A DNA stretch of 64,000 nucleotides from Cristatella mucedo (Eukaryota; Bryozoa; Phylactolaemata; Cristatellidae), in the NCBI GenBank assembly GCA_009760855.2, contig WPIO01000001.1, positions 7,001,001-7,065,000 of the forward strand. The letters are read 5' to 3'. The notes beneath the pieces are model-generated. The model had not been told where the DNA came from, did no database searches, and saw only the letters and a program-made list of their open reading frames with translations. How positions within the stretch are numbered: the first letter of the stretch is position 1; each line of letters begins with the position of its first letter. A program made the position numbers and the translations under genes. Shown here in pieces: positions 34,387 to 45,725 of the stretch.

Positions 34387-37300
34387 TCGACTATTGGTAC
34401 AGAATTGGCAGCACGACGAAGTTACCGGAGGAGACAAATCCGAATCCTGCTCAATGCACCACAATTTTCCACGGGCAAGCTGGCATCGCACTGCACCTCG
34501 TTACAGGTACTCCAGGGGTGTTCGGAGGTGTGCGTTGCACAAACCTTAAAGGCCGAACCGTTGAATGTCACCATCTGCAGGCTGATAAAAGTTAGCAGCA
34601 TGCACACACTGCACCCCTACTTCGAATGTGGTGACAGCAGAAGCGGCAATGTTTACTCACTCAACTGGAATGACAAATTAAAATAGAAGCTACATCACAC
34701 TCGAGCCCCTTAACGTTCTTCACCGATATGACAAGAATATAAGGCAGTGAAGCTGTCGTCTATCGGCCAGTGACTTTTTCGGATTGCAAAGTTGGAGTGT
34801 CAATGCTTGGTAGCAGACTGACTGCAGCAGTGCTGACAGCCGGCGGGAGCGCAGTGCAGTGGTCCAGTGTCATGGCTACCCCTTCATCTACAAGGGCAGA
34901 TTAGCTGGGATTATCCCGTTGCATTTACTCAGATAAAGACTGCATTAATTGGCAAGCTCGTGGGGGAGGCCCATTAGCGTGAGAAAGATGTATGTCTACA
35001 AACACCTAGAAAATGTGAGGAAAGGCACCTTCCATGTGAGTAAAGTACCAGACTGCTGTAAATACAAAAGGAGAAACAAAGTTATGTTTCTACATTTTGC
35101 TCACAACTGCAACACGTGATCTCACAATCTCTCCATCTCTCCTCAGCGTACATGTATGTATGCATGCCTGCCCGAATGCATGCGCACACATGCAATCTCC
35201 CATACAGCTCTCTTATTTTCGAAGGGGAGTTGTTCACAAATTCTTGGATATCCCTGATTCACCTAACACAGGTCGAGGGCAAACAGCAGAATGACTAAGG
35301 GTTTATAATCGATAAAGGTGCTCTAATTTTAGTACAGCACCAGGACTCGCGTGCAATGCGAGAGACTGCCAGACTATAACAATATCGTCATGGCTCTGAA
35401 AGATAAAGCCTTTAAAAATGGATCAAACGATATTTGAGGGAACATTTTGACTCTGGCCATCGTGCGCTAGTTTGACTGGCCATGCGAGCTTATTTACTGA
35501 TACACACATTCAGGTCATAGTGAGGTGTCCAAGGCTACATTGAATAGACAGGCCTATCGAAACGGTTTTAACAGCCGATTTATGTAGGAGGCGAGTAGCT
35601 CTGACCATCATACCAGGTCGGAGGCCCTCAGAGCAAAAGCTGGTCACCTCACAACCAACTCCCAACCCCCTAACCGACTACAGTCACGATATGACTGCCC
35701 GAAGTGACTGCTTTAAGCTGGCACCGGGCAGGGGGCCGACACAGCACAGAGCGGTCAGGCTATTTTAGGCTGCCAGGCCCAGCATACCTTCAAGCCCTGA
35801 TTTACACCAGTCACTCACACATGCACAGCAGCTGCAACCATGCTACCGATAATCCTGACGGATAGGTCCTCGGCAGGAATGGCCCCTCGGTCGGAACCGG
35901 AACATCGGGAGTGGTCTGCTCGGCTGCTGCCACTGCACCAGATGCAAGCCGAATTGCTAGGCTGTATGAACCGAACCGTCTCAAATAGTACATGCATTTC
36001 CTTCCTCGGGTTGGGCTGCCTTGGTGCTGCTCCGAGTGCCTAGTTAAGCATACATTAATGTAAATGTAATGTATGTAATGTATCTCCGTCAGTAACTCCA
36101 CAAAGTCATAAAGACCATGCGGGTGTTACGCAGGAGAGTTTTGTATAGCGCACTCGCAGTCTAAGCGGCTTTCGGTACGCATTCGGTAGCCAACAGACTT
36201 CGTCTCACGCAACAAAGAGAAAGTGGGAAGCAAAGCAGAGTCAGGAGAGCAGTTGAGGTAGTAAATAGCATGAAAGTAGCAGCTCAGGGCCGCTGAAAAG
36301 GATGTACCATAGTCGGCAGTTGGAGAGTAGTTGTCGTTGCGTAAGAATTGTGGAAGCGAGTTCCATAGTCTAGGACCTGCAGAGCTAAAGCTTCTGTCGC
36401 CAATTGTCTTTAAGCGGAGGAATGGGACAGCTAATTTATTGTCTACACAGGACCTGAGGGCGCGAACAGGCTGAAACTGATGCAGCAGTTCATTAGAGGC
36501 ATGCGCTCCCGGGAAATATGCCAGAGCGGCGGTCTCGTCCTAAGCAGGCCGTCTAATCCATAAGCTTACTACGGCCTGCCTACTAATAGTTCATTATTCA
36601 TTCAGCTGCTACTAAAAACGAACATATAAGTGGAATAGTTCAGAGCAGCCTGCAGACTCAGCCCTCCCCCTAATACTGCAGGGCCACCAGAAGAATGCCT
36701 ACTCCACAGAAAAAGCAGCACCTAGCTAACAGCTGACTGCCTACCATGAGAGCACTCACTTCGGTCGCACGCATGCACACAGACAGGCACCTGCACGCAC
36801 ACAAACACGTGCCGGAATCACATGCTACACAATTTGCTGCTAAGCCTGCAGACAATGTAATGTAATGTATCTCCGTCTGTAACTCCACAGAGTCATAAAG
36901 ACCATGTGGGTGTTACGCAGGAGCGTTTTGTATAGCACACTCACAGCCCAAGCGGCTTTCGGTATGCATTCGGTAGCCAACAGACTTCGTCTCACGCAAC
37001 AAAGAGAAAGTGGGAAGCATAGCAGAGTCAGGAGAGCAGTTGAGGTAGTGAGTAGCATGGAAGTAGCAGCTCTGAACCGCTGAAAAGGATGAGCCATAGT
37101 CGGCAGTAGTAGAGTAGAGTGGTTGTCATTGCAAATCCAGCCAGCATGACCTCATTTTCCCCCAAGTTGGTAACCGACGGTCGGCACATCACAGCAGGCT
37201 AGGCAAGCAGGCCAGAAAGAGCACAGTGTGGTGCATAAACACACGCACGCACACGCGAGGAAAGCCCCTCTGCTCTTGTCTTATAACCGCGCACTAAGAA

Positions 37301-39784
37301 ACCTTCAAGTGCTCGGTGTACCCTTGAGCCGAGATCGAGCAGACAACATGTTGGGCTACCGGCGGCCAAGCCCACACTGGGCAGAGAGCATTGGCATAGC
37401 CTTCAAAGGTTGACAGTGGCTAGAGAGGTCCAATCCACACATGTCAGCTGTATTACGTGTGGCCCTCATTTCATTGACATAACGGCCAAATCAAGTGACC
37501 ACACGCCAGCGCCCCCATTGCATACTGCAGCCGTGGCAATGCCACCCAACAATCACTTGTGCACACTTGCACAAGTACAACCTAAGCCGATCACAGCCGC
37601 AGACAAAGTGAAACAAAAACTCCCAGAAGCAAAATTGTTTTGCCGTAGGCCAACGACAAGTACACCAAGTTCCAAATCACGGTTGCTTTTTGTTTGCAGC
37701 AGCAACGTCAGTGGCAGCTGTGGCTGCATAACAATTTATGTCCATAGGGAGCAGACAGCTGCACTTAATAGCAACATGGCACACGAAACACTGTCAAAAC
37801 CGATTGTGCATTTCAAACTACCCAGAAGTGCATCACTTTTTGCTGGGCCCTCGAGACAAATTTTCTAATTGGTGATACTGAAGCATGACTGTCACCATGC
37901 GCTCGGAATTTAGGTATCCCCCTTTGACATCTTAAAGTTTGAAAGCTTCATTAAGAAGACTGCTTCCACAGCTAGCCATTACGTTCGATCCCTGTCAAAG
38001 ATTAGGGACTGTCTACTACATTTGCTTGCTAAAACTCTAGCTAGCTCCCTGATTCTAAGCTGGACTAATGTACTCCGTTTTGGCTGGGCTACCGAAAAAA
38101 AAGCCTTTAAGCCTACGGAGCTGGTGATGCATAACGCTGAACAGCTAGTAAATAAATCAAAGCTAGTAAACAAATCCCAGCTAGTAAACAAATCCCGGAG
38201 GTTAAACCACACAGGTGTCTCCTTTGCTGAAGGAGCTGCAATGGCTTCTGGTCGATCAAAGGATACAGAGCAAAATTCTTACTCTGACCCACTAAGCCTA
38301 CCGTGGCTTGGTTCTTTCATACCGAGCTGAACTGCTGCACCAGCTTCAGCCTCTCGTGCCCTGAAGTCCTCTATAGACAATAAATTAGCAGCTCTATTCT
38401 TCTGCTCCGTTCCTAAGATGGCATAATTTTTAAGCATCATCAACATCTGCTCTCCTGATGTGGGGCATTCTTTCCAGCCGCTCTAAGCTGCTACTTTCGT
38501 GCCACTGACATCATCGACGGCCCTGCCGACTCAGCCATGCTTCTGACTTTCTCTTGGTTGCACGAGATGAAGTCTGCTGGCTACCGAGTGCTCACCGAAA
38601 GCTGCTTAGGCTTTGAGTGCTGTAGAGAACTCTCCTGCCTAACACCCACTTAGTCTTCGTGGCTTTGCTCGTGAAGTAACTGACCGAGATGCACTGCACC
38701 TTGACCTTACTCCTTCATCTGCAGCCGATCGAGCGATCGTTTGCCACACGCCCGCCCGTGCTGCTAGTGGCCACGATCCAAACGGCACGGCACGTTGGTA
38801 CGTTGCGAGAAATGAAAAAACCGTTGCCAGCACGCTGCTGCTAGCAGGCAATATGTCTGCGTCAGCCTGCCCGGTGGAAAATGCCAAAATGGCTCAGCAC
38901 TCTACAGCAGGTAAGGACCGTCAAAGCAAGCTATGAGCACAAATATATAGAAAAAAACTAATCGCCACCGAGACTTGCACAGGACAGCCTTGTCAAACGT
39001 CACCACGAGCCAAATACGAGTCGGCCAGCCACTCAGCGCAGCTGATGAGAGAGCACGCGAGCACCTGGCTGGTCCATCCGAGCATTGCTGCTGCCTTCCG
39101 AAATTGGACTGGTGATGCGAAGGTACCCGTTGAAGCTTGGCAGGCCAACGGCAGACAGCCCTGAGAGCGATTCTGCTGGGTGCGATGGATTGACTCAGAC
39201 AAGGCACAGTCCATACTTGAGATCATTCGGCCTGCCTGTCAGTGGCTTGGCATTTAGTGTTTCATAAATCACGGATCGCTCGGAGGTTGCCAGTGGAGGC
39301 CAGCCGTGGTGCAGGCAGTATCTTGAGACTTACTGGAGGCTTTCTACTCGTGCCGTGCCTGGCACAATGTTCCGGAGAACTCAACAAAAAAAAGCTGGCT
39401 GTAGCCTGCCTGCTTTAAGTTGCTACTCAAAGAGACCAAGAATCGGTGGTGCAACACACGTGGCAGCTGTTTTGAAGTATGTCGACATGGGAGCCCAACC
39501 GTGGAAGTCAATGCTGCCACCCAATCTCGTCAACTACACAAGTCGCCAACTGATCCCACTAAGGATGGACCTCTGCTCAGGGGCAGTTTAGTGTGCTCTC
39601 AGCAAGGTAATGCAGAGCCTCGACGTGGCCATACTTGACCGCCGCTACCACTTACACAACCGTCTACAAGCTAAATGCTACATCCTTCAAGGGGAAACAA
39701 ATCATTACCCACAGAGCATAAGCAGGGACAACTGAGTTTCTGTATTCACAGATAGTACAAACGACACATACAGAGATGAAGGGA

Positions 39785-39861
<77 letters not shown>

Positions 39862-42800
39862 CTTACACACGGAAATCAGTCCTACGTCGTCTTGATGTAA
39901 CTGACCAGGGCACCTAAAAACTAAGACGCGCGCTCTAGATGTGGTTCTGGGTCTGTCCGTCTTGAAATCCTATAGTCTGCGCTCTTTTTTTTTTTAAGAA
40001 GATCCTTCTACCAGGTCTAAAAACTTCGGGCCGTTCCATTCGAGCAAAAGCAATCAACCGTACGTCAACGGCTATAAGCCACTAATATGCCCAACATGTT
40101 GTCGACGATATTTTGGACAAGTAACCGTTTGACAACTCGAGCCTCGTACATGATGAGCAATAAGTTCTCACTTTTGGCCAGTCATCGAGCAAAGGCAGGC
40201 ACAAGGAAGAGGTGCACAGCGCCATTGCACGGCAGAGGCAGCTAAATGCAAATGCTCCAATTAATCGATGGGGGGGAGCAACATTTTGCTCATTGTCAGA
40301 CCGAACATTGTTGATGCGATAATTTCTAAAAAACGCCAAGCTCGGGTGAGGCTTTTCGTTGGTAGCAGGATGAATTTCTGTTTGGTGGCCTAAATTGATG
40401 AGGCGGCTGGCGATGGTGCCATTGGACGAGTGAACAGACCAAAGAAAATAACAGCACCATGGTTGGTTGCGCTTGATTTCGTCACGCTTGCATTCCAGCC
40501 AATGTAATTCGGCATGATTAATCATGGAAAGCACCAGCTGACTGTGGGCTTGCAGGCCCTGTCGGCCATCACAGGCTGCACTCGGTTAGCCCGATAGCAT
40601 CGCTAGCGTGTGAGGGAAACGACTCGTTCATTCGATGCAGAGGAATGCAAAAATGATTCGGCCCCTGTCTCACAGGCTCATCAATAAACTTCAGCGATGC
40701 ACACGCCCGCCGAAGACTGCTCAAGCAGCTGGCGCTGAAGTAAATTACCGAGCGCTCGCACGTCGAGATGTGCCTAGCAAGCAAGCAACGAGAGGCCTTG
40801 TCGACTGGCTTTCCGGAGAACGACGCAGGCAATGCAAACAAACGCCGGGCGTAGGCTGAACGGCAACGGCCACACGAAGGCGCCTAGAGCGTGCAGCCGC
40901 AGATAGCCGTGCCGAAGGGGACGATTTGCGCAAGCAGCAGCAAACGAGTGACGAACCTGGCAGCCTCGAACTCGACAAACTCGCCGATTGAAATGCGAGG
41001 GCCATTCATATCGCACAGGCGTGCTTAAAGCAAAGTAAAAAAGTAAAAGAAAAGGCCAACTGAGTCAATAGCCTCATTGACATAGAGGCAGGCATATATA
41101 GAGCCTTAGTGGCTACCATCCTGCTTGCACATGGCAATGAGGGATGCCAGCTGCAGGACTCGAACCCGTGACCTGGCGGTTTGTGCATCCTATCTCTGTG
41201 CTACCGACATCTATGCTTTTCCAATGCACAAGTGCCATCCCAGATGGGCTATATGTAATGTAATGTAATGAATGTAACATATATCTGTCAACGAATGAGC
41301 AACGAATTGAGCAACGAATACAGTGCAAAGTTCTTAAACTGACCCATAAGGCCCGCCACAGGTTGGCTCCTTCGTACCTAGCTGAACTGCTGCACCAGTT
41401 TCAGCCTCTTTGTACCGTCAGGTCCCGTATGGACAATAAAATAGCTGTTCCATTCCTCTGCTTAAAGACCGTTGGCAATAGAAGCTTTAGCTCTGCAGGT
41501 CCTAGACTGTGGAACTCGCTTCCACAATTCTTACGCAACGACAGCTACTCTGCTATTGCCGACTATGGCACATCCTTATCAGCAGTTCTGAGCTGCTACC
41601 TCCATGCTACTCACTACCTCAACTGCTCTCCTGACTCTGCTAGGCTTCCCACTTTCTCTTTGTTTCGTGAGACAGAGTCTGTTGGCTACCGAACGCGTAC
41701 CGAAAGTCGCTTAGGCTGTGAGTGTGCTATATACAACTCTCCTTCGTAACACCCATATAGTCTTTATGGCTTGTGGAGTTCCAGACAGAGATACATTACA
41801 TTAAATTGCAGTAGTCCAGCCAAAACAGAACCAGGGAGCTAGCAGGCCACCGTGGTAGATAACCCCTAATCTTTGATACGGATCGAATGTGAGGGCTAGC
41901 TGTGGAGGCAGTCTTCTTAATACAACTTTCCAAATTTAAGCACCTACCAAAGAGGACACCTTAATTCCCAGCACATGGTGATGGTTGCACAACAGCATCA
42001 CCAATTAGAAGAAGAACGTCTCCTAGTCGAACCCCACACACACAGAATGTCCTATGAGTAAGAGCTCGGTTTTATTTCGGTTATGTTTGGCTGACATCTC
42101 GGATCGAATGTCTTCAAGGCAAGCATTCGGTTTATCAATCACTTCACCAGATTCCAACGGTTTAAAGACAGGCACAGCTGGGTATCGGCAGCATTGAAGT
42201 GACAGCCGATCCCATGGGCCAGCATCACTTTGTTCATGGGTTTGGTATAAATGGAGACCAGCTACGGAAAAAGAACAGACCCGTGTGGAACTCCACTGGT
42301 GACTTGTCTGCTGGATGTCTGCCGTGACTATCACACGACACGGATTGAACACGACCGGACAAGTACGATTTTTACTACACCAGCCCCTCGTCAGCAAGAC
42401 CGATCCCTGTTATCAATCAGTCAAGAAAAATATCGTGATCAATAGTGTCGAACGAAGCTGGTAGATCAAGCAGGGCCAGGGCAGCAATATTCTCCCATCG
42501 TTGCTACTTAAGATGTCGTTGATCACACGGTATAGAGCAGTTTTCATGGAGTGGTGTTTTTGCTTGATACCCGATGGAAATTTTTCTGACACGTCAATCT
42601 TTTCAATGTCCCATCTCGCCTGGGCATCACTGGCACTGCTCTGCAATGGTTCAGGTCCTATCTCAGTGGCAGACTCCAGAGTATTGACGTGAATGGAAAA
42701 AGATCATCCGAGGTACCTTTGAAATATGGGGTATCTCAGGGCTCCGTGCTAGGTCCGGTTCTTTTCATGGTTTATACTCTCCCTCTTGCTGATGTGATTG

Positions 42801-45688
42801 CCAAGCACAATCTAGGCTTTCACTTCTATGCGGATGACACTCAGTTGTACCTTTGCGTTCATCCATCCCAGCCTTCGAGCACCTCGAATTCTCTCAACTC
42901 ACTTGCTGCATGTATTGATGACATCCGCACATGGATGGCAGCACATTTTCTAAAACTAAACGATGATAAAACTAACTTACTAGTTATGGACAAACCCAGT
43001 GTGATTCAGAAATTGGAAAGACTTACGCTCAAAATTAGCTCTGCCAGCATATTTCCACTTGAATCAGCTCAAAATCTAGGTGTCATGTTCCAAAGTGACC
43101 TCTCGTTAGACGACCACATCAGCTCCACAGTCAAATCTTCCTACTTTCAGCTACATAACATTGCTAAAATTCGAGCTTGTTTAAATAAGGATACCACGTC
43201 TAAGTTGGTCCATGCATTTGTGACATTCCGCCTTAACTCCTGTTACTCACTGCTTGCTGGCCTACCGGCATGTGCAATCACGCGATTACATCTGGTGCAA
43301 AACTTTGGAGCTAGGCTTGTCTGTCGTGAGCGTCGCAGTTGCCACATCACACCACTTCTCGCCGACCTGCACTGGCTACCAGTCAAGCAACGGATCGACT
43401 TCAAGGTTTTGTCGCTCACTTTTATGTCACTTCATTCTTTGGCTCCAGCTTATCTCTCAGATCTACTCCCCCACCAGGCCTAGCATCGTACCACCTGCTT
43501 TTCGGAATCTAACAGTCTACCGATACCTCGTACAAACTTCAAATCCTTTGGAGACCGTGCATTTAGTTCGTATGCTCCCAAAGCCTGGAACTCCATCCCG
43601 ACTTGTGTCATAACATCCCCTGACTTGACCAAATCTAAAAGAACCTAAAAACACATCTATTTAGGACAGCATTAAGTGGGTCCCTGTGATTCGCCTTCAT
43701 GTGCTTATGCGCGCTGACACTGTGCATGCTGCCACTAACCACTTTGCATGCTGACCCTGTGCATGTCACCCCTAACCATGTTATTTATTTTGTTTGTTTT
43801 TCAAGCATGATTTTACTTACCATTTAATTGCATTTCCCATTGCAGCAAATGTAAAGCGCCTAGAAAGAGATCAAGTTCTCTGAGGGCACTTTATCAAGTA
43901 CATTATTATTATTATTAATCTTTTAAAAAATCTTTGAAAAAAGGAAGAAGGGAAACTGGGCAATAGTTTGCTAAGACCTCTGAATCAAATCCAGGCTTTT
44001 TAAGCATTGGTCGAGCGATGGCCTATTTGAAAGACTTTGGAACAACCCAATCATCCAGAAAAGCATTAAAACCTGGGTCATGACTGGACTAAGTTCGTCT
44101 GTGAAGACCAGAGACAGAATGGTATGGGGAATTCAATCAAGAGATGGGCTCTTTTTGTAGGCTTTATTAAGGTAGTTACTTCGTCCGAATGAACCTCAGA
44201 AAATCTCAAAAGGTCACAGGTCTCGACTTACTAACTGATTAGTTAGAGGGAACTCTATGGAGGCACGAATAAGTGCAACCTTTTTACTGGTGAAGGCTGA
44301 AAACTTGTCGGCCGAATTGTAATAGCAAGGGAGTGAGACCACACAGGGTTGTCAGGCAAATGATTTGCTCTAATAAATTTGTTTTAGATCTGACTGGCAG
44401 GACTCCGGTTTTTGAGTGACAAAAGAAACCTGGACTTTTCTAGGCTTCCAAGCGAAGACTCAATGGATGTTTCTTTTTAGTTTACTGCACCAATGAGGGT
44501 ATCGAGGCTGACAACAGAGTCTGGGTGCCGACTAAGAAGTCCTGCATCCCAGATTAAAAAAATTTCTAACCGTCAATGCTTTGTAAGTTGTGTCACTGGA
44601 AAAACTCGAAGCTACCCTGCACATAGCAAGGGAAATAAGAACGGTAAACGAAATGAATCCGAAATGATCCAGTCAGCAGGCACACAATGATCTCAGTGGG
44701 GCACACCTTGTGATCCCGAGATCTAGAACATGGCCACCAAAATGAGTTGTATGACAAACAAGTTGGACCAACCAGAGACTTTTCAGACAGTCAAGAAATG
44801 AGTGTATCTGACAGTTGCTAAGGTCGTCAATGGAAATATTAAAATCTCCAGTAATCAATAAAATCCTGTCACAATATTCTAGTAAGAACTCCAAAAACTC
44901 CATAAACAAGATTAGACAGCCAGAAGAAGGTGGGTCGGTGGACCACAACAGTGAGAGGCATGATCTTTGATGATAATCTGATAGCAACTGATTCAAATGA
45001 TGGCCAGTACAGAAAACTGCAGGTCTTACAGGTAAGCGAATCACGATTAATGACAGCAATGTCACACCACCCACCTTGTCAGGCCATATGGCCAGAAAGA
45101 ATAAGAACAGGGGGCGGGGGGGGGGGGGGGGGGGGGGGGGGGGTGGGAAGTCGGATATATGCAGCCACCAGAGCAGGGTGTCATCAATGTCTCGGTAAGC
45201 AGAAATGCATCGAGCTTCTCCTGGACAGCCTGATCGTGGATATTTAGCCCCTTTATTCTTAGCGGGGGGGGGGGGGGACATTTAACAAGCACAATATAAG
45301 AGGCTGTCCTATGCCTTTGGCCAGCCGATATGAAAGATCAGGGCTGCAAGCAAGTTCAGCATTTGTCAGCTGACTACAACTGCAGGCCCAGGTGGATCGT
45401 GCATTTAGTGGTGGCCTACTGCCCGTAAGGGAAGCTGGTGAAAACCACATCATTGAGCTCGAGTGTCAACTTTTTGTATCTATCAGCACGACAATTTTCA
45501 TAGGGTAGACTGTGTTTCTTTTCTTTCTTCCAATCTTTTGCGACTACGGAACATACCCAGGTCTTAACTGCCCAAGACCAAGTCACATTCTAGCGACTGC
45601 GTAGCTATACAAGCTTGCAGCATCTTACAGCCGTAGAGCTATGTGGACAGCAACTTTCGTGTTAGCGCTGAATGCTCTGTCTCTTGTG

Positions 45689-45725
<37 letters not shown>

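Larger units (their letters stand above)
29947..36059 (-). other. Lower part of the 16-kb zinc-finger gene intron
   Basis: No gene is supported. Contents are a pyrimidine-rich stretch at about 30640-30810, a GA microsatellite (32708-32743), two tandem duplications (33018-33063, 33259-33366) and an AC microsatellite (34349-34384). Overlapping open frames around 33410-33830 show no domain. Confidence 0.65.
41820..45480 (-). mobile_element. LINE family B with endonuclease and RT, interrupted by a LINE A
   Basis: On the minus strand the element runs from 45480 down to 43925 and resumes at 42595 to about 41820. The upper part holds an apurinic endonuclease-like domain with the GDFN motif (GDF codons at about 44838-44849), [20 protein letters not shown] and a [17 protein letters not shown] segment. 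Further down come the RT N-terminal region, then [22 protein letters not shown], and a decayed YADD box reading NAADTQL. Stops, frameshifts and poly-G expansions show it is dead. The insert at 42604-43916 is a separate LINE A. Confidence 0.82.

Noticed and set aside
40082..40534. 150-codon minus-strand frame in the large intron
   Set aside because: No recognisable domain or splice sites; length is within chance for this much sequence.
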